64,000 bases of DNA from Anastrepha obliqua (GCF_027943255.1 NC_072895.1:87918001-87982000), one strand, 5' to 3'. Shown: positions 46,092-57,894, counted from the stretch's first letter. Numbers and translations: made by a program. The notes: generated from the sequence alone by a model not told the origin.

Positions 46092-47060
46092 GTAAGCCAA
46101 GCAGCGGCGGCGGCGGCGACTTCGCACAAGTTCATGAAATTGCCAAAATAAAAACAAATACAACAACTACAACAAAAGAATAATAAATACATAAAAAGCG
46201 CAAAGCTACAGTAGCAGGTGGCTTAAGCGTCCACACGCAGATAGCATCACAAATGTACGAAAAGCCAGTACGCGTTGCTGTACAAAATTGCTTAAATTTA
46301 CTTATAAATATATATCCATGTGCATATGTACGTATGTAGGTATGCCTGCAATGTGTATAGAAAATATTTAGTAGCAGTACGAAATTTACTCGCAAAAAAC
46401 GTAGTATTTCCTTTCCTTTATTTGGCAGTGGTCGCGTAGAATTAAATGAGTTCAAGATTAGATTAACGACCGGCAGCCAGGCAGTTAGTCGAGCATATAC
46501 GCGTACCGATTACATACTTATGTACATTCATTATTTTTAATACAACAAAAAAATCGCACTTTTAATGCCGGATAGTTGTTGGCAAACTTATGCGATTAAC
46601 TGCTGGCTTTTTGGCTAACCGCGAAGTACGTTTGTATGCATGCACGTACATATGTATGTGTGTACGAAATATAGTTTAAGTTGTGTTTAGCTGATTATAG
46701 CTTAAGATTATATACTCGTACCTGTATGTCTACCTACTATTAAGTATAAAGTATCGCCCGCGAAGCTTCGAGTTTTTAATGGCCAAAGTGCGTGTAAAGG
46801 TTTTTAATTTTTTTGTTTTTGCTGATTTCATTTTTTACCTGAACCGAGTGAATTTGGAATTCGTATTTTTTATCTCATTTTATTTAAATGCTTTTGCATG
46901 AAAATTAAAGCACAGCGCGTTGAGTTACTCACAAACTACAAATATGTTGGAGACGCAAGCCCGGGCGTCTAGTACTTGCTGAATTTTTCTGTTTGGATAT
47001 AAACAATTTTGATAGATAAATCTAATAATTAAATAAGAATAAGTAATAATAATACAAATA
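46092..47060. other. Non-coding spacer
   Basis: Contains UTR-like sequence to ~46500 and TATG runs near 46655. A short hairpin AGACGC...GCGTCT lies near 46949-46970. No gene recognised. Confidence 0.35.
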
Positions 47061-47079
47061 TTTGATTCCATTTCGTTTT

Positions 47080-47625
47080 TGTCGAATTTAATTAAAATTC
47101 AAATTATTTTATTCTTTTCTAAATATTTGTTTAAATATTTTTTTAGTTGTATTTCATTAAAATTCAAATTATTTTATTTTTAATTTGTTTTAATATATTT
47201 TTAGTTGAATTTAATTAAAATTAAATTTATTTTATTTTGTTTTTTTTTCTATTTGTTTTTATTAAAATTCAATTTATTTTATTTTATTTTTTTCTATTTG
47301 TTTTAATATTTTTTAGTTGAATTTAATTAAAATTCAATTTATTTTATTTTGTTTTTTTCTATTTGTTTTAATATTTTTTTTATTTTTTGTTTTATTTTTT
47401 ATTTTGTTTTATTTTTTTTGTATTTGTTTTCATATTTTTTTAGTTGAATTTAATCAAAATTCAAATTATTTTATACTATTTTTTCTATTTGTTTTAATAT
47501 TTTTTTTTAGTTGAATTTAATCAAAATTCAAATTATTTCATTTTATTTTTTTATTATTTTTTAATATTCTTTTAGTTTAATTTAAATAAAATTCAAATTA
47601 TTTTGTTTTACTTTCTTTTAATTGA
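47080..47625. repeat. TTGAATTTAATTAAAATTCAA tandem array (~65-70 bp)
   Basis: Seven to nine imperfect units, each with GAATTTAATTAAAATTCAAA, a TTATTTTATTTT stretch, TTTTCTATTTGTTTTAATAT and TTTTTTAG. The core GAATTT...AAATTC is itself palindromic. Phe-rich ORFs over it are shadows. Confidence 0.8.
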
Positions 47626-48046
47626 ATTACATTATTTTTATTATTTTCTTTTTCACTTTACTTTCTTTGGCTTTTTTGACGCCTCGGTACGGATTTATTT
47701 GAGAAAATTGTTTTTGGTTGTTTGCAGTATTTTTATTTTATTTCATTTCTAAAATATTAGTGACAGGGAACAGAGTATTAGGATGAGTTCAGGTAATTAA
47801 AAGTGCAAAAAAAAAAATAAATTAAGAAAAGCAAAACACGTCTTCCGCTCCTAGGGCAAAAAGGTGCATGACGTGTCTCCGAATTCAAATGTGATCTAAG
47901 GATTAATTTGATTCTTATACTTTTTTAGTCTTATTTTTATTTTCTTACTTCATTTTCTTTGATTTATTTTATTTCACTTTTTTAGTTAAATTAGATCACA
48001 TTTTCCTTCTTACTTTACTTTATTTTATTGTATTTTATTTCAATTT

Positions 48047-48092
48047 ATTCCATTTTATTTTATTTTATTTTATTTTATTTTATTTTATTTTT
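48047..48092. repeat. (ATTTT)n microsatellite
   Basis: Around nine ATTTT pentamers followed by a T-rich run to ~48150. Confidence 0.85.
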
Positions 48093-48149
48093 TTTTTTTT
48101 TGTTTTTTCCTTTTTTTGTTTTTTTTTTGTTTATTAAAGTTTTTTTTAA

Positions 48150-48578
48150 TTTAATTTAATTTTATTTTATTACATTTTTTATTGTATTTAGCATCTGTTG
48201 GTTGGTTGGTTGGTTTAAGGATGACCCCGCATCGGAGTGCCACATAGACCGCAAGTTGGGCACGTTGTGTTGCCCTAGAGCTCATTATATTGTATGATTT
48301 CCCCACCTAACCGAAATTTTTATTATAGATTTTGGTCAAAGATATTAATTCTTTTCGAGAGTTTGATGAGATATTCGATTTTCAGGTCCGAGAGAAACTG
48401 AAAGATTGTCAATTGTTGGAGAGCCTAGAAGAGCGAGTCGACTTCTGGCTAGACCGAGACAACTGCACAGCAAATGCCTGCTCGATACTTCCTCATCTTC
48501 GGTTTGAGGAACCTCGAGCCGTTAATTTTTGTTTTATTATTTTCTATTTTACTTTATTTTATGTTTTTGTAATGATAA
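48150..48578. other. Spacer; unidentified ORF 48332-48583
   Basis: A (TTGG)n run at 48200-48215 is followed by CACATAGACCGCAAGTTGGG, possibly an old retroelement. The 83-residue ORF has an acidic, Glu/Leu/Arg-rich first half ending FRLEEP-like, which is coding-like, but I do not recognise it. It may be an upstream piece of the LINE that follows. Confidence 0.3.
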
Positions 48579-48971
48579 TGTAAACAGCTTCACGCATCTA
48601 GGAAGCCAAATTGCCCTAGATGGAGGAGCAAAAGACAATATCGATGCGAGTACCAAAAAAGCCAAAGCAGCTTAGCTTTTTCAAATCACAAAAATATCTG
48701 GTTTTCCAAACAAAGAGAGCGCAAATGGAATTGGTTTCGCAAGCCAGCGACCGGCATACATAGGTAGAATGGCACTGGACTGAAATCCACCAAGATTGCA
48801 TGGCAAGGCACGCCCTAATGGATCTTGGCGACGTAGCCTTAACTTCGAATCTCTATCATGGGCCCAAATTAAGAGGAAAGCGAGAAGTAAACAACATTGA
48901 AAAGTATTTATGGTATTTAGGCAATATGCGCCCAAAGACAGAGCGATAGCACCTAATAATAATAATAATTG
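48579..48971 (+). pseudogene. LINE ORF C-terminus with (AAT)n tail
   Basis: Frames read NSFTHLGSQIALDGGAKDNI then DASTKKAKAA (family: 'FTYLGS.VS.DGG...DI..RI.KARAAF'), later RKPATGIHR, and WRRSLNFESLSWAQIKRKAR near 48820-48880 (family: 'TWRRTLxxE...W.EIKRLAQDR..W'). The DNA between these blocks is partly deleted, and stops or frameshifts are present. It ends in AATAATAATAAT at 48955-48969, a LINE-type tail. The fragment at 63073-63410 shows the same family's middle section (WRWIGLTLRKLPDSITR). Confidence 0.78.
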
Positions 48972-49082
48972 TTTTATTCTATTTTTTCTAATTTCATTTA
49001 TTTTACCATAATCGAAATAAATTTATTTTAACTTAATTCATTTTATTTTATTTTAATTTAATATAACTTTATTTACCTTACC

Positions 49083-49382
49083 ACCGCCGTAGCCGAATGG
49101 GTTGGTGCGAGACTACCATTCGGAATTCACAGAGAGAACGTCGGTTCGAATCTCGAGGAAACAAACAAAATTATGAAAAACATTTTCCTAACATCGGTCG
49201 CCGAGTGTATTTCTGTAATAAAAAAACTCCTCATAAAAATATCTGCCGTTCGGAGTCGGCTTGAAACTGTAGGTCCCTCCATTTGTGGAACAACATCAAG
49301 ACGCACACCGCAAATAGGAGGAGGAGCTCGACCAAACACCCAAAAAGGGTGTACGCGCCAATTATATATATATATATATAAT
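49083..49382 (+). mobile_element. tRNA-derived SINE with (AT)n tail
   Basis: The head holds a pol III A box, TAGCCGAATGG (49090-49100), and a B box, GGTTCGAATCT (49143-49153), with ~42 bp between them as in a tRNA. A ~200-bp unrelated body follows, ending CACCCAAAAAGGGTGTACGC then GCCAATT and (AT)n at 49362-49382. An imperfect direct repeat TTTATTTACCTTA / TTTATTTCTTTA flanks it and could be the target duplication. The ORF inside is a shadow. Confidence 0.88.
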
Positions 49383-50570
49383 TCTGTTTATTTCTTTAAT
49401 TTTCGTTTACTTTCATTTATTTATTAACATAATTTTTTGTCTTTACTCGACACAATTTTATATCCCTCTTTCCTAATCCGATTATTTTCGTTGGATTTAA
49501 GTATTGAAAACACAAAACAAAAAAAAACAAAAAAATACATTCAATTTAGCAACCATGTAAACACCTTATTATGCGTCATGCAACTGTGAATCACCAAACT
49601 GCCGATAGCCATCGAGTTTCGGTAATATTAGATCACTTTCCAAATGTGTCATCCTTTTTATGCCCCTCGCCTCTTATTTTCGTAAGCTGAACTCATTAAA
49701 CACTTTAGTGCGTATGAACCTTCACCACTTTAAAGCAACAAATACATACATCGCTTACGAAGTACATATAAAACCCATACGAATATTTCATTTACGAATA
49801 TTTTACGCGTTTCTAGTGAGATGTAGCTTTCTCGTGCTAGGACTATACTCTTTGCATTTCCTGAAAAGTCTTAAGGCATTTTTTCGCAAACGTGGGCGAC
49901 CAAATCCACAGCGGATATTGCCATTAGAAATTCAAAATTACAATAAAAAATGTTGCTGAATTGCGGAAAGTAATTCTCTACTAAGCTCATAAAAACATCA
50001 ACATTCACAATGACACTTTTAACTTTGAACTTTGTAGTTCACTTAAAAAGTTATTTGAGAAAAAAAAATGGTTTTTGCGAAAAAACCCCACGTATTTAAA
50101 GCTCACTCCGGCTTAGCTCTTAACATAATTAATTTTTTGATGCAGTCACCAGAATAATAACAACCATAAATAAGAGGAGTCAACTAAGTAATTAATTCAT
50201 TTTAAATTACAAACACCTTCCTGTTGAAGCTACACGAAAAATATCATGATGTTGCATACAAAATGAGTTACTGAGTAGCACTACAAAAGCGCTACAAAAA
50301 ACAACAAATTGCTTGCGTAACACCATGTGCTGTTCGCTGTTCCTGTGACACTTGCCACTTGACAGCATTTACCGCACTGCACGCACGCAAATACATACAA
50401 ACAAAAACAAAGTCTTGGAGTATTGGACTGCCCAAATTACTTCACGCTGAATTCTCAATCCACAGTTCGCTCTGAACTTATCTAAGCATTTATGTACGTT
50501 CATGTATACATTACAGAATAATCTTCAAAAACACACAACTTTTTAGTTACGCTATCCGTTGGGGATGTGT
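49383..50570. other. Non-coding spacer
   Basis: The ORF at 49660-49959 (99 residues) has a mixed composition without a known domain. Nothing else recognised. Confidence 0.35.
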
Positions 50571-50665
50571 GGCTCCGACGCGCATGCGTGCACGCACTCG
50601 AGCGTGCACAAGTAGAAATCCAGCGAAGCAAAGCGCGTGGTGCTGCCATGCGTGCGCATGTAATT
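50571..50665. other. GC-rich palindromic spot
   Basis: A 20-nt strictly alternating purine/pyrimidine run (50578-50597) overlaps a perfect 8-bp hairpin, GTGCACGC-ACTCGA-GCGTGCAC (50588-50609). A second palindrome, CATGCG-TG-CGCATG, lies at 50647-50660. Both stand out against the AT-rich surroundings. Confidence 0.8.
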
Positions 50666-50894
50666 CAAAATTCCGTTGTGAATTTGTTTTATTTTTTCTT
50701 GTAATTTGAAAGTTTCAAATGCGTGTTTCTAATTATATAAGCTTGGAATTTAATTATGAAAATTCCTATAAGCAGCAAAGTATATTCTCCGAGCATTTAA
50801 ACTATTTAATACGCAACAAATGAAATGGACTTCTCAATTTGAGTTGCTGAGCATTTAAAATTTACTAAAAATATTGGAAAGCAAGAAAATATGC

Positions 50895-52450
50895 TTACAA
50901 GCATTTGGTGCTTAAAATAATTTGGTACTAAAATTGTACTAATATAGTACTAAAATTCTTGTAAAAAAGAACACACGAATAGCGCTCACAGGGATGGGCA
51001 TAGAATAGTTGCTACTAATTGCAAATATGAGAATTACTAAGTACTAAGTACTGAATATTTCAATTTGGCAGCACTAAAATTTTTCAGTACTAAAAACAGC
51101 TATGTAGTAAATGTATTTAGCGCAACTTGATTGCATCAAAATTACGCGCTATTAAAAACCGATACTTACTAAAAATGCACTGGGTGATTTGACTGCTCTT
51201 TAATGCATTACAAGGAGTACTAAAAACTTAAGCGTAATAGAAGTACGTGGCGCAACAAACGTATTATTACCTACTAATGCAAAATGGTTTATTTAGTACT
51301 TTAGTTATTCATAGAAGTGCCATTAATACTGATAAATAAAAATGTTTCATAATAAAACTTTCAGAAAAACAAGGAAATGAGAAGCCATATAAACTACTCA
51401 ACATTTTTCTAAACCACTCTTTGCATTGGCGCAAGTTAAATACTTTTCAAATAACAAAACTGGACCAGTTCTGCGCTCAAATGATTTGCGCTTAGCGTAA
51501 AATAAGTGTGAAAACTGATGAAGTACTAAACAATTTTTTAGGGTATGTACTAGTTGGACGAATCACCACTCAAACCAATTTCCCAACAGATTTTTAACCC
51601 ACCCTAAACTGTTCTGTGCAGTGCTAAAAACGCCCCAAATCTAAAAAGTACTTCAAATTAATGGCATAATCGCCATGACTAACTAGAAATTTGTGTTAAT
51701 TACTAAAATCCGATTAGTACTAAATTTTTAGTACCCATATTAATGGTCTGATAGTATAATTTAGTAAACCCCCTTTGTTGGGGTAGTGACTTATATATAT
51801 ATATATATAGACTTACATATATAAACGGTCTAGCGCTAAGTCTTTTAGTACTTAAGTGTCTAACAAGGTTTCAGCACTAACTTATTGCTTGCCGATGCTT
51901 AGTTAACAATGCAGATGAGCTAGTAGCTATAATTAGGCACAATTATTGTTGTACAAAAACTGTTGAATAATGAGTTTTTGTAAAAATTATTACTAGGAAT
52001 CATCACTCATTCACAGCAGTACTGGGAATAGTTACGCATAAAAATTTGTGGCAAGCAACATTTAGTGGTAAAAGTATCACAGCTCTGAAAATAGTACCAC
52101 AACCTAGAGGAGCTTAGATGTATACATATATATTCTTATTTAGTACTAAAAAGTTGTGTGCTAAACTTCTAGTATGATAGTATATTTTTATTTAGTACTA
52201 AACAGTTTTGTGCTAAACTTTTAGTATATATGTATTTAGTACTAAAAATTTAGTACACAAGTTTTGTACTAAAAAGTTGTAAACTTTTGTACTAAAAGGT
52301 TGTACTAAAAATTGTGTACTTTTGTACTAAAATATTGTATTAAAAAAATGTGTACTTTTGTACTAAAATGTTGTACAAAAAAATTGTGCACATCTGTACT
52401 AAAAAGTTGTGTACTTTTGTATTAAAAAGTTGTTTTCCAAACTTTTAGTA
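50895..52450. repeat. GTACTAAAA-saturated region
   Basis: About twenty GTACTAA motifs plus many AGTACT/GTACTT variants. Several sit in the palindrome TTTAGTACTAAA. From 52190 the motif forms a clear 23-36-bp tandem unit, TTTTGTACTAAAAxxTTGT with GTGTAC, about seven copies. The left part is dispersed rather than strictly tandem. Non-coding. Confidence 0.75.
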
Positions 52451-53198
52451 CCAGTATTGCCGTTATAATTTAGATTTTTCGCATACATTTTTGTTGACTA
52501 TCTATGAAATTGTGTTCACTACTCAAAAATATGTAGCACAAAATTGCTTAGCACTTGCATTTTAAATAAAAATTCTCTTATATTTTATATTTTTCAAAGC
52601 TTGCTTTTACAGAACATAATTTCCGGAGAGGGCCTATATATAATTAGTACGCCATACTTTTCAACGAATTTAATAAGACACTTGGCACACTAATACTATT
52701 ACATGGGGAAAAAAACCTATGCTGGTGTTGGTTCCTTACCGCACAGTTTCAAAGTACCTGCGTTGCATACGAAATGAAGTCGAATAATGAAAACAAAATA
52801 TATGTACTTATGCATATAGCTAAAAAAAAAATTATAATAAATGGCATATATATAAATAAATACATTTAAATCACGTAAAAGAATAAGCTTTTATATAAAA
52901 ACAAAGAGAAACAATAAAGCCAAGAAAATCGAAAAAATTCAGTAAAAGGTATAAAAAAAAAGCATAGAACAATGGGTCTTAACAAATTAAAAGAAAAAAA
53001 TAACATTGGCTATGGCATATTACTGTGGTTGCGTACAAAATTCTAATAAAAAATAAAAATACTTTTTTTAGAATATTTTTTTAGAACGAAAAAAAATGTC
53101 CAAAGTTATAAAAGTGGATAAAGAGATGACAGATTTCGAATGCTAAGGAACCAGACAGGAGACTGGGAACATTCTTTAACTGAAAAATTTCTAATAGG
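52451..53198. other. AT-rich non-coding spacer
   Basis: Nothing recognised. Confidence 0.4.
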
Positions 53199-53424
53199 TA
53201 AAAGAGGTGGCGCAAAATTAATCAGCCTATCTGAATATTAATTATTTTTGCAAACTGTGTCGTACGTCAATCAAATTTGACACTTGTGAACCAGATAGGT
53301 AAGCAATGGAGCGCGTAATAGTTCAAATCAAGATTTCTATCACTCAAAATAATTATGTTTTTTACTAAATAAAAAAAAGTTATTCAAAAACAAAATTGTA
53401 TGATTAATTTTGGCCCACTTTATA
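53199..53424 (+). mobile_element. Complete TA-flanked MITE
   Basis: Left end GAGGTGGCGCAAAATTAATC and reverse-complemented right end AAGTGGGCCAAAATTAATCA form TIRs. TA lies at 53199-53200 and in the TATATA at 53421-53426. The ~220-bp interior is non-coding and includes TGTCGTACGTCAATCAAATT and AAGCAATGGAGCGCGTAATA, shared with 6214-6524 and 10271-10478. TIR length and TA target suggest a Tc1/mariner-type donor. Confidence 0.8.
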
Positions 53425-54909
53425 TAGCAAGAAGTGAAGCCCTTAAGGAATTTCTTAAATAAATAAATTATATTTCAAAATTCATGCATTGCGCAAATCA
53501 GTTAAAAGCAGTCACGAAAAGTAAAGTGGTCAATAAAACCAAAAAACAGCATCACTTCAAAACTAGAGTTGGTTAGCAAAATTTAACTAAAGCCTGAGCT
53601 CAAAGAAAAAAAATTGAAAAACTAAAAAGGCTTAAATCAAAAGGCAGATTCACGGAAAGACTTTACTACAGAAAAACTTAGTCCATTGCGTAGAAAAATG
53701 AGGGGCAAATACGAGATTGTATGTATGTATGTATATATTTATGAATAGTTAAAAAACATAATAAAATAGAAGCGCCAAAAGCCACTTATAACAAGACTGT
53801 AGTAGAATCGGAGAAGCGCAAAACAGAAACAACCGACCCTTAAGAAGAAAAAAAACTCGGTAACAAATCATCAGAAGACAAATTATTACTTATACATTCT
53901 GTGGTACGTGCAAATGTAGTGCTACTACCCATATAATTACAGTAGTTATACATGCACACATACATAGATAATATCAACAGTGAAAAACAAAAACTTGGCA
54001 AGCAAGTCGCACGAATCCGCGCCAACCAACGAAAGCCAAATTCACGACTCAAGAGAAGCTCAAATCCACGTGCAAAAGCCGCACAAAGAATCACTGCCAA
54101 GACGCTGAAAATATTGCCTTGTAGTTACACTGCCTGTGCTGTGCTGAGTCTCTATGTACGAGTATGACGGCAAGTAGTAAAAGGCAATTGGGCTGTGGTA
54201 AATAAAGGGGCGATGTGATGGTCTTCATGTTAAAACCAAAACTACGTTGTTGGCTGTAATGGCGAGAAACACGAAAACTTAAAAGGAACTACTACAATGT
54301 ACATATTTATATACACACTCGTGCATTCATACATAGAACACAACAGCGTAGACATAATGACTTTAGAATGGCTGCGATTGGTGGCGGTAGAACAACAAAA
54401 GCAATAATAAATTAAAATAACAAAATACAAGGCGGCACATAAACATTAAGGCTGTATGTAGAGAGTGTCGAAGTAAAAACGAAAAAAAAACAAAAAAAAT
54501 TCACGCGTTGTTGGAACATTTTAGGAATGCGAAAGGCTTAACGAATTGATTAGTAAATTGTTAAATATATATATAATATTTAAATATTAAATAAGTATAA
54601 ATGTCTACAAGTAGGGCCAAGAAGTGAGTATTGGCTTAAGCAGGCAGTAGTTTTCAGAGTCTACACCACTAACTCGCCCTCACCACTACTAGTTCGTATC
54701 CCTACAACTTCGTCTCGTATATATAAATCCCTGTTGCAATTTTATAACGACTATTTTTTATAAAACCTGCAAGAAATAAAAATAAAAAAATAAATAAAAA
54801 AAAAAATTAGAAAAAAATATTTAACAGAATAAAAATAAAAACAAAAATAAATAAATAATAAAATAATAAAAAACACAAAAAAAAATAGTTTACTTCAAAA
54901 TTAAAAAAA
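53425..54909. other. Non-coding spacer
   Basis: TATG microsatellite at 53719-53738. Overlapping ORFs on opposite strands at 53840-54167 show no domain. A-rich low-complexity DNA at 54770-54910. Confidence 0.4.
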
Positions 54910-55249
54910 AAAATTAATTATAATTTCTAGAAAAGTTTTGGGTATTCCGTTTTATAGCCCATTGAATTTTAGTATAAAAGGTTTAAATCTGAAGTGACTC
55001 CAAAATCGGATTTATTTGTGATGATTTTTTTGCTGGTGGTATTGTCAATTGTGTCCCTATAAAATAAAACAAAAAAAAAATTGAGCATTCGTTACAGGGA
55101 ACAAAATGCATAACACCGAAAAAAAAATAAAATACTGAACTATCAATAATCAACGCAGGGGCATTAACTACCAATTTAAATAGGCACTCGGAGTTAGTGA
55201 CGCGAGTACATCACCTATACATCTCAAATGTCACCTTACTTTCTCGAGG

Positions 55250-55630
55250 TTTTTTTTTTTTTTTTCTCCTTGTTCACTCCTCTCGGGAGCATAGAGCCTC
55301 GACAAGACTCAGTCTTACGTTGGTTTCGTTAATCTATTTTGATTTCTGACAGGGTAGGTGATTAGCCTACCGCTACCACTCGTAAGTAGTGGAAATACCC
55401 ACCTGCCGTTGCTTAGGTACAACGCCTTCGTTCTGCTAAGAGCACCATCTGTGTTTCTACTGGCGCCACTGATGCAATTCCAATGAATTTGCTTGTTTTA
55501 GCAGTCATAATGCGCTGACTATTGTGCTGAAGTAAGGATGGAAAGGATAAGTTTTTGGGGTTGAGGAATGAATTTCCACAACCTCTGGGATGGCAGACTA
55601 GTGCACTTACGCTAGACTACCGAGGCCGCT
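55250..55630 (-). mobile_element. tRNA-derived SINE with poly(A) tail, minus strand
   Basis: On the minus strand the head reads GGCCTCGGTAGTCTAGCGTA then AGTGCACTAG (A box TAGTCTAGCGTAAG, plus 55606-55622) and, ~30 nt later, GTGGAAATTCATTCC (a degenerate B box, plus 55565-55579). The body runs to a 16-nt poly(A), seen as T at plus 55250-55265. It is absent from the sister copy of the host element at 57895, which supports insertion. The ORF spanning 55555-55980 is a mosaic of the SINE and host sequence. Confidence 0.7.
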
Positions 55631-55719
55631 TTTCGTGGTATCTCCTGTATAAAACGAATGAGGCTCTGATGTCCAACCATAAGCGACATAACCTTAAAAC
55701 TTTGCGCAGAGCAAATGCT

Positions 55720-56000
55720 GTAGCCACCCAGGCAAGTGGACTGCTTTCTGGAGCATCAGCTGGCAGCCCCAGCACTGGAATCGGATGCGGTAGGCCTATC
55801 ACTTACCAATCCAAAAACTACCAGAGTACACGGAGGACGGTTCCGTATGAAGAAATCCACACAAGTGAGAAAGTTCCTGTTTGCCATTCACTTGAGAGTG
55901 GCCAGGACGATTATTCTGCAGCTCACAAAATCCAGGCTTCGCCCAAGTATCCTCTGGGTAGCTCCCGAACATCCGTTTGAGAGCGAGCTAATGTGAGAAG
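55720..56000 (+). pseudogene. Interior of foldback element, possible coding remnant
   Basis: One frame (55736-55996) reads QLAAPALESDAVGLSLTNPK then TTRVHGGRF. The sister copy at 58217-58300 reads LAAPVPETDTAGLSLTHLKT before a stop. The pattern of partly conserved residues hints at an old coding segment, but I recognise no domain and the frame may be accidental. Confidence 0.35.
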
Positions 56001-56312
56001 GCGGAGCATCCTAAGATATCTGGTTGTGCGCTTGGTTTGAGAACCGCCACGTAAAAATTCTTGCCCAATGAACAAACGACAACAAAGCCTGGGATGAGAA
56101 CTGCTTATTCTGACGACGACCCCTGCAGAAGATTACGGCAACCCTAAAGCTCTTTGATTCTAAGTGAAACCACAGGAAATAATAAGATGATGAATGTCGA
56201 ACTATATTACTTTCAACTGGCACAAAAGTATATTAAAATTTAATGGGTTACCACCACAGCATACCCAGAATTTGACTAAAAATTATGAATAAAAAATTTG
56301 AAAGTTTGAGGA

Positions 56313-56459
56313 GGTTAGGATAGGTTAAGTTAGGTTGACCTGGCTGGTTCAAAGCGATCACATAGACCTATTGGTTCTTAGTGGCACCAGATGTAGCTTG
56401 ATCCTTACGTTTCCTTGTACATAGTTGGCTTCTTGTAATAAGCCTGCGTCTGTTGCGAG
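56313..56459 (-). mobile_element. (CCTAA)n-tailed retroelement fragment with 10-bp TSD
   Basis: Identical AGTTTGAGGA at 56303-56312 and 56460-56469 flank it. On the minus strand it runs from GCGTCTTAT-equivalent sequence through ACGTAAGGATCAAGCTACAT and CAATAGGTCTATGTGATCGC to CCAGCCAGGTCAACCTAACT, the same 3' end as 12928-13121. The 5' end is ~50 bp shorter than in that copy. Confidence 0.8.
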
Positions 56460-56500
56460 AGTTTGAGGATAATTTATTGATTTTTTTGAAATTTTTGAAA

Positions 56501-57894
56501 TTTTTTATATCATTTAATACTTTGAGTTATATGGTTTTTGTTGTAGTGTGAACTATATTTTATTAAAAAATAAAAAAAATTAATAAATAGTTAAAGCTTT
56601 GCAATACATCGCGCTGCTATTATTGCAAACACCGGAACGCCTGCTCCATATCCGGCCAAGGACTGCCAAATCAATAGCATTCCCCTGAAAATATATAGGG
56701 ACTGTTTGGTGCTGTTTCTACAACAAAATGGAAAGGAAAAATGGAAAAAAATTAAAGTACCCTAACTCATAAAAATAAAACTCTGTCACGTCCTGTCCAC
56801 CTAATTACTTATACATAGAAGAACTTCGCATTGGTTAGAGTGGCAAGTAGTGAAGTCTACACCTCAAATTCAAACGCAACCGTTATTGATTACCGTGTGA
56901 ACGGAGGTTGGTGTGCGGTCCTTAAGAACTAAGCGAAGGTTATGCGGAGGATAGAGCAACAAAATAGTGGGAGTAATTCATTTGAATTTCGTAGAAAAAA
57001 CACAAAGCTATAAAAAAAGAGTCAACAAGATTGAATAACATAATTAAACAACAATAACAAAGTAGTAAAAGCAACAAAGAAACCAAAACAGCCATTATAT
57101 GAGAGCGCACACGTGTTGCCGACTCACGCAGGAAATCAACAATGTAGCGGTGATTTGCCAAATGCCAAAAGAGTGGTAAGACTGTGGCGTAGTGAAGAAA
57201 ATAAAATGCTGGAAAATTTTGTTAAGCGAGCTTTTGGTATAGAGGCTTATTAGTTTTTGTAGAGGATGGGTAAGAAAAACATGTCAAGACATGGCGCAGC
57301 GCAATTACGAAACAACAAATACTATAATTGAATTGGGCTTTGTGTTTGCCAGAGAAGAGCGGTGAACGCGTGCGTACTCACGCGATGTTAGGGCTATGGA
57401 AAAGGGTGATTAATAGCGGCAAAGGCATTACAAGTCCCTAGAGGAATGTGACAAATAGTGCAGAAAGTGGAAGAAAAAATAGAAAATGTTATATAAATTA
57501 TAATATGAAATGCAGGGCGTCCGGTGAATGAAGGACTTTGCGAGGACGAGGTGGGAGCTTTTGTTACTTAACGCCATAGTATGCAACTGCGGGCTACTAA
57601 ACTTAAGTGGACTCGGTTCATTGACCTGCGATATGCGTTGGATAAATAAGTCAGTGTCATGCAGGAAACATCAACTATAGAAAAAATCCATGTTTCGTAC
57701 AAGAATTGCGAGCTGTATTTTGCCGCCATTGGGAGACTCCAGCGGTCCGGCGTTCCATGCCAAACAAATTGTATGACAAATATTAGATGAAAGAATTATT
57801 GGTAATTTCAAAATTTTGCAGATCGCTATTAATTGTTTACCTCTCTAAACAAGCGAGAAAAAATTAAGATAAAAAAATTACAAATTTTTTTCAA
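56501..57894. other. Non-coding spacer
   Basis: No gene recognised. 57540-57780 is less AT-rich but unidentifiable. Confidence 0.4.

Larger units (their letters stand above)
54910..56500. mobile_element. Large foldback/TIR element with nested insertions
   Basis: The left arm (about 54925-55015: ATAATTTCTAGAAAAGTTTT, GGGTATTCCG, AGCCCATTGAATTTTAGTAT) is the reverse complement of the right arm (about 56225-56310: ATATTAAAATTTAATGGGTT, CAGCATACCCAGAA, CTAAAAATTATGAAT). The interior is ~1.2 kb and contains a minus-strand SINE (55250-55630). A tailed retroelement (56313-56459) sits in the right arm. A second, partly deleted copy with the same interior lies at 57895-58345. Short relatives consist of arms only. 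The superfamily is unknown. Confidence 0.75.

Noticed and set aside
49083..49165. Functional tRNA gene
   Set aside because: The A and B boxes are present, but the head lacks a convincing closed acceptor stem and is followed by a SINE body and an (AT)n tail.
54650..54740. TATATAAA promoter near 54719
   Set aside because: Lies in AT-rich DNA with no initiator or transcript-like sequence downstream.
55555..55980. 141-residue plus-strand ORF as a gene
   Set aside because: It crosses the head of a minus-strand SINE and then the interior of the foldback element, so it is a chance fusion.
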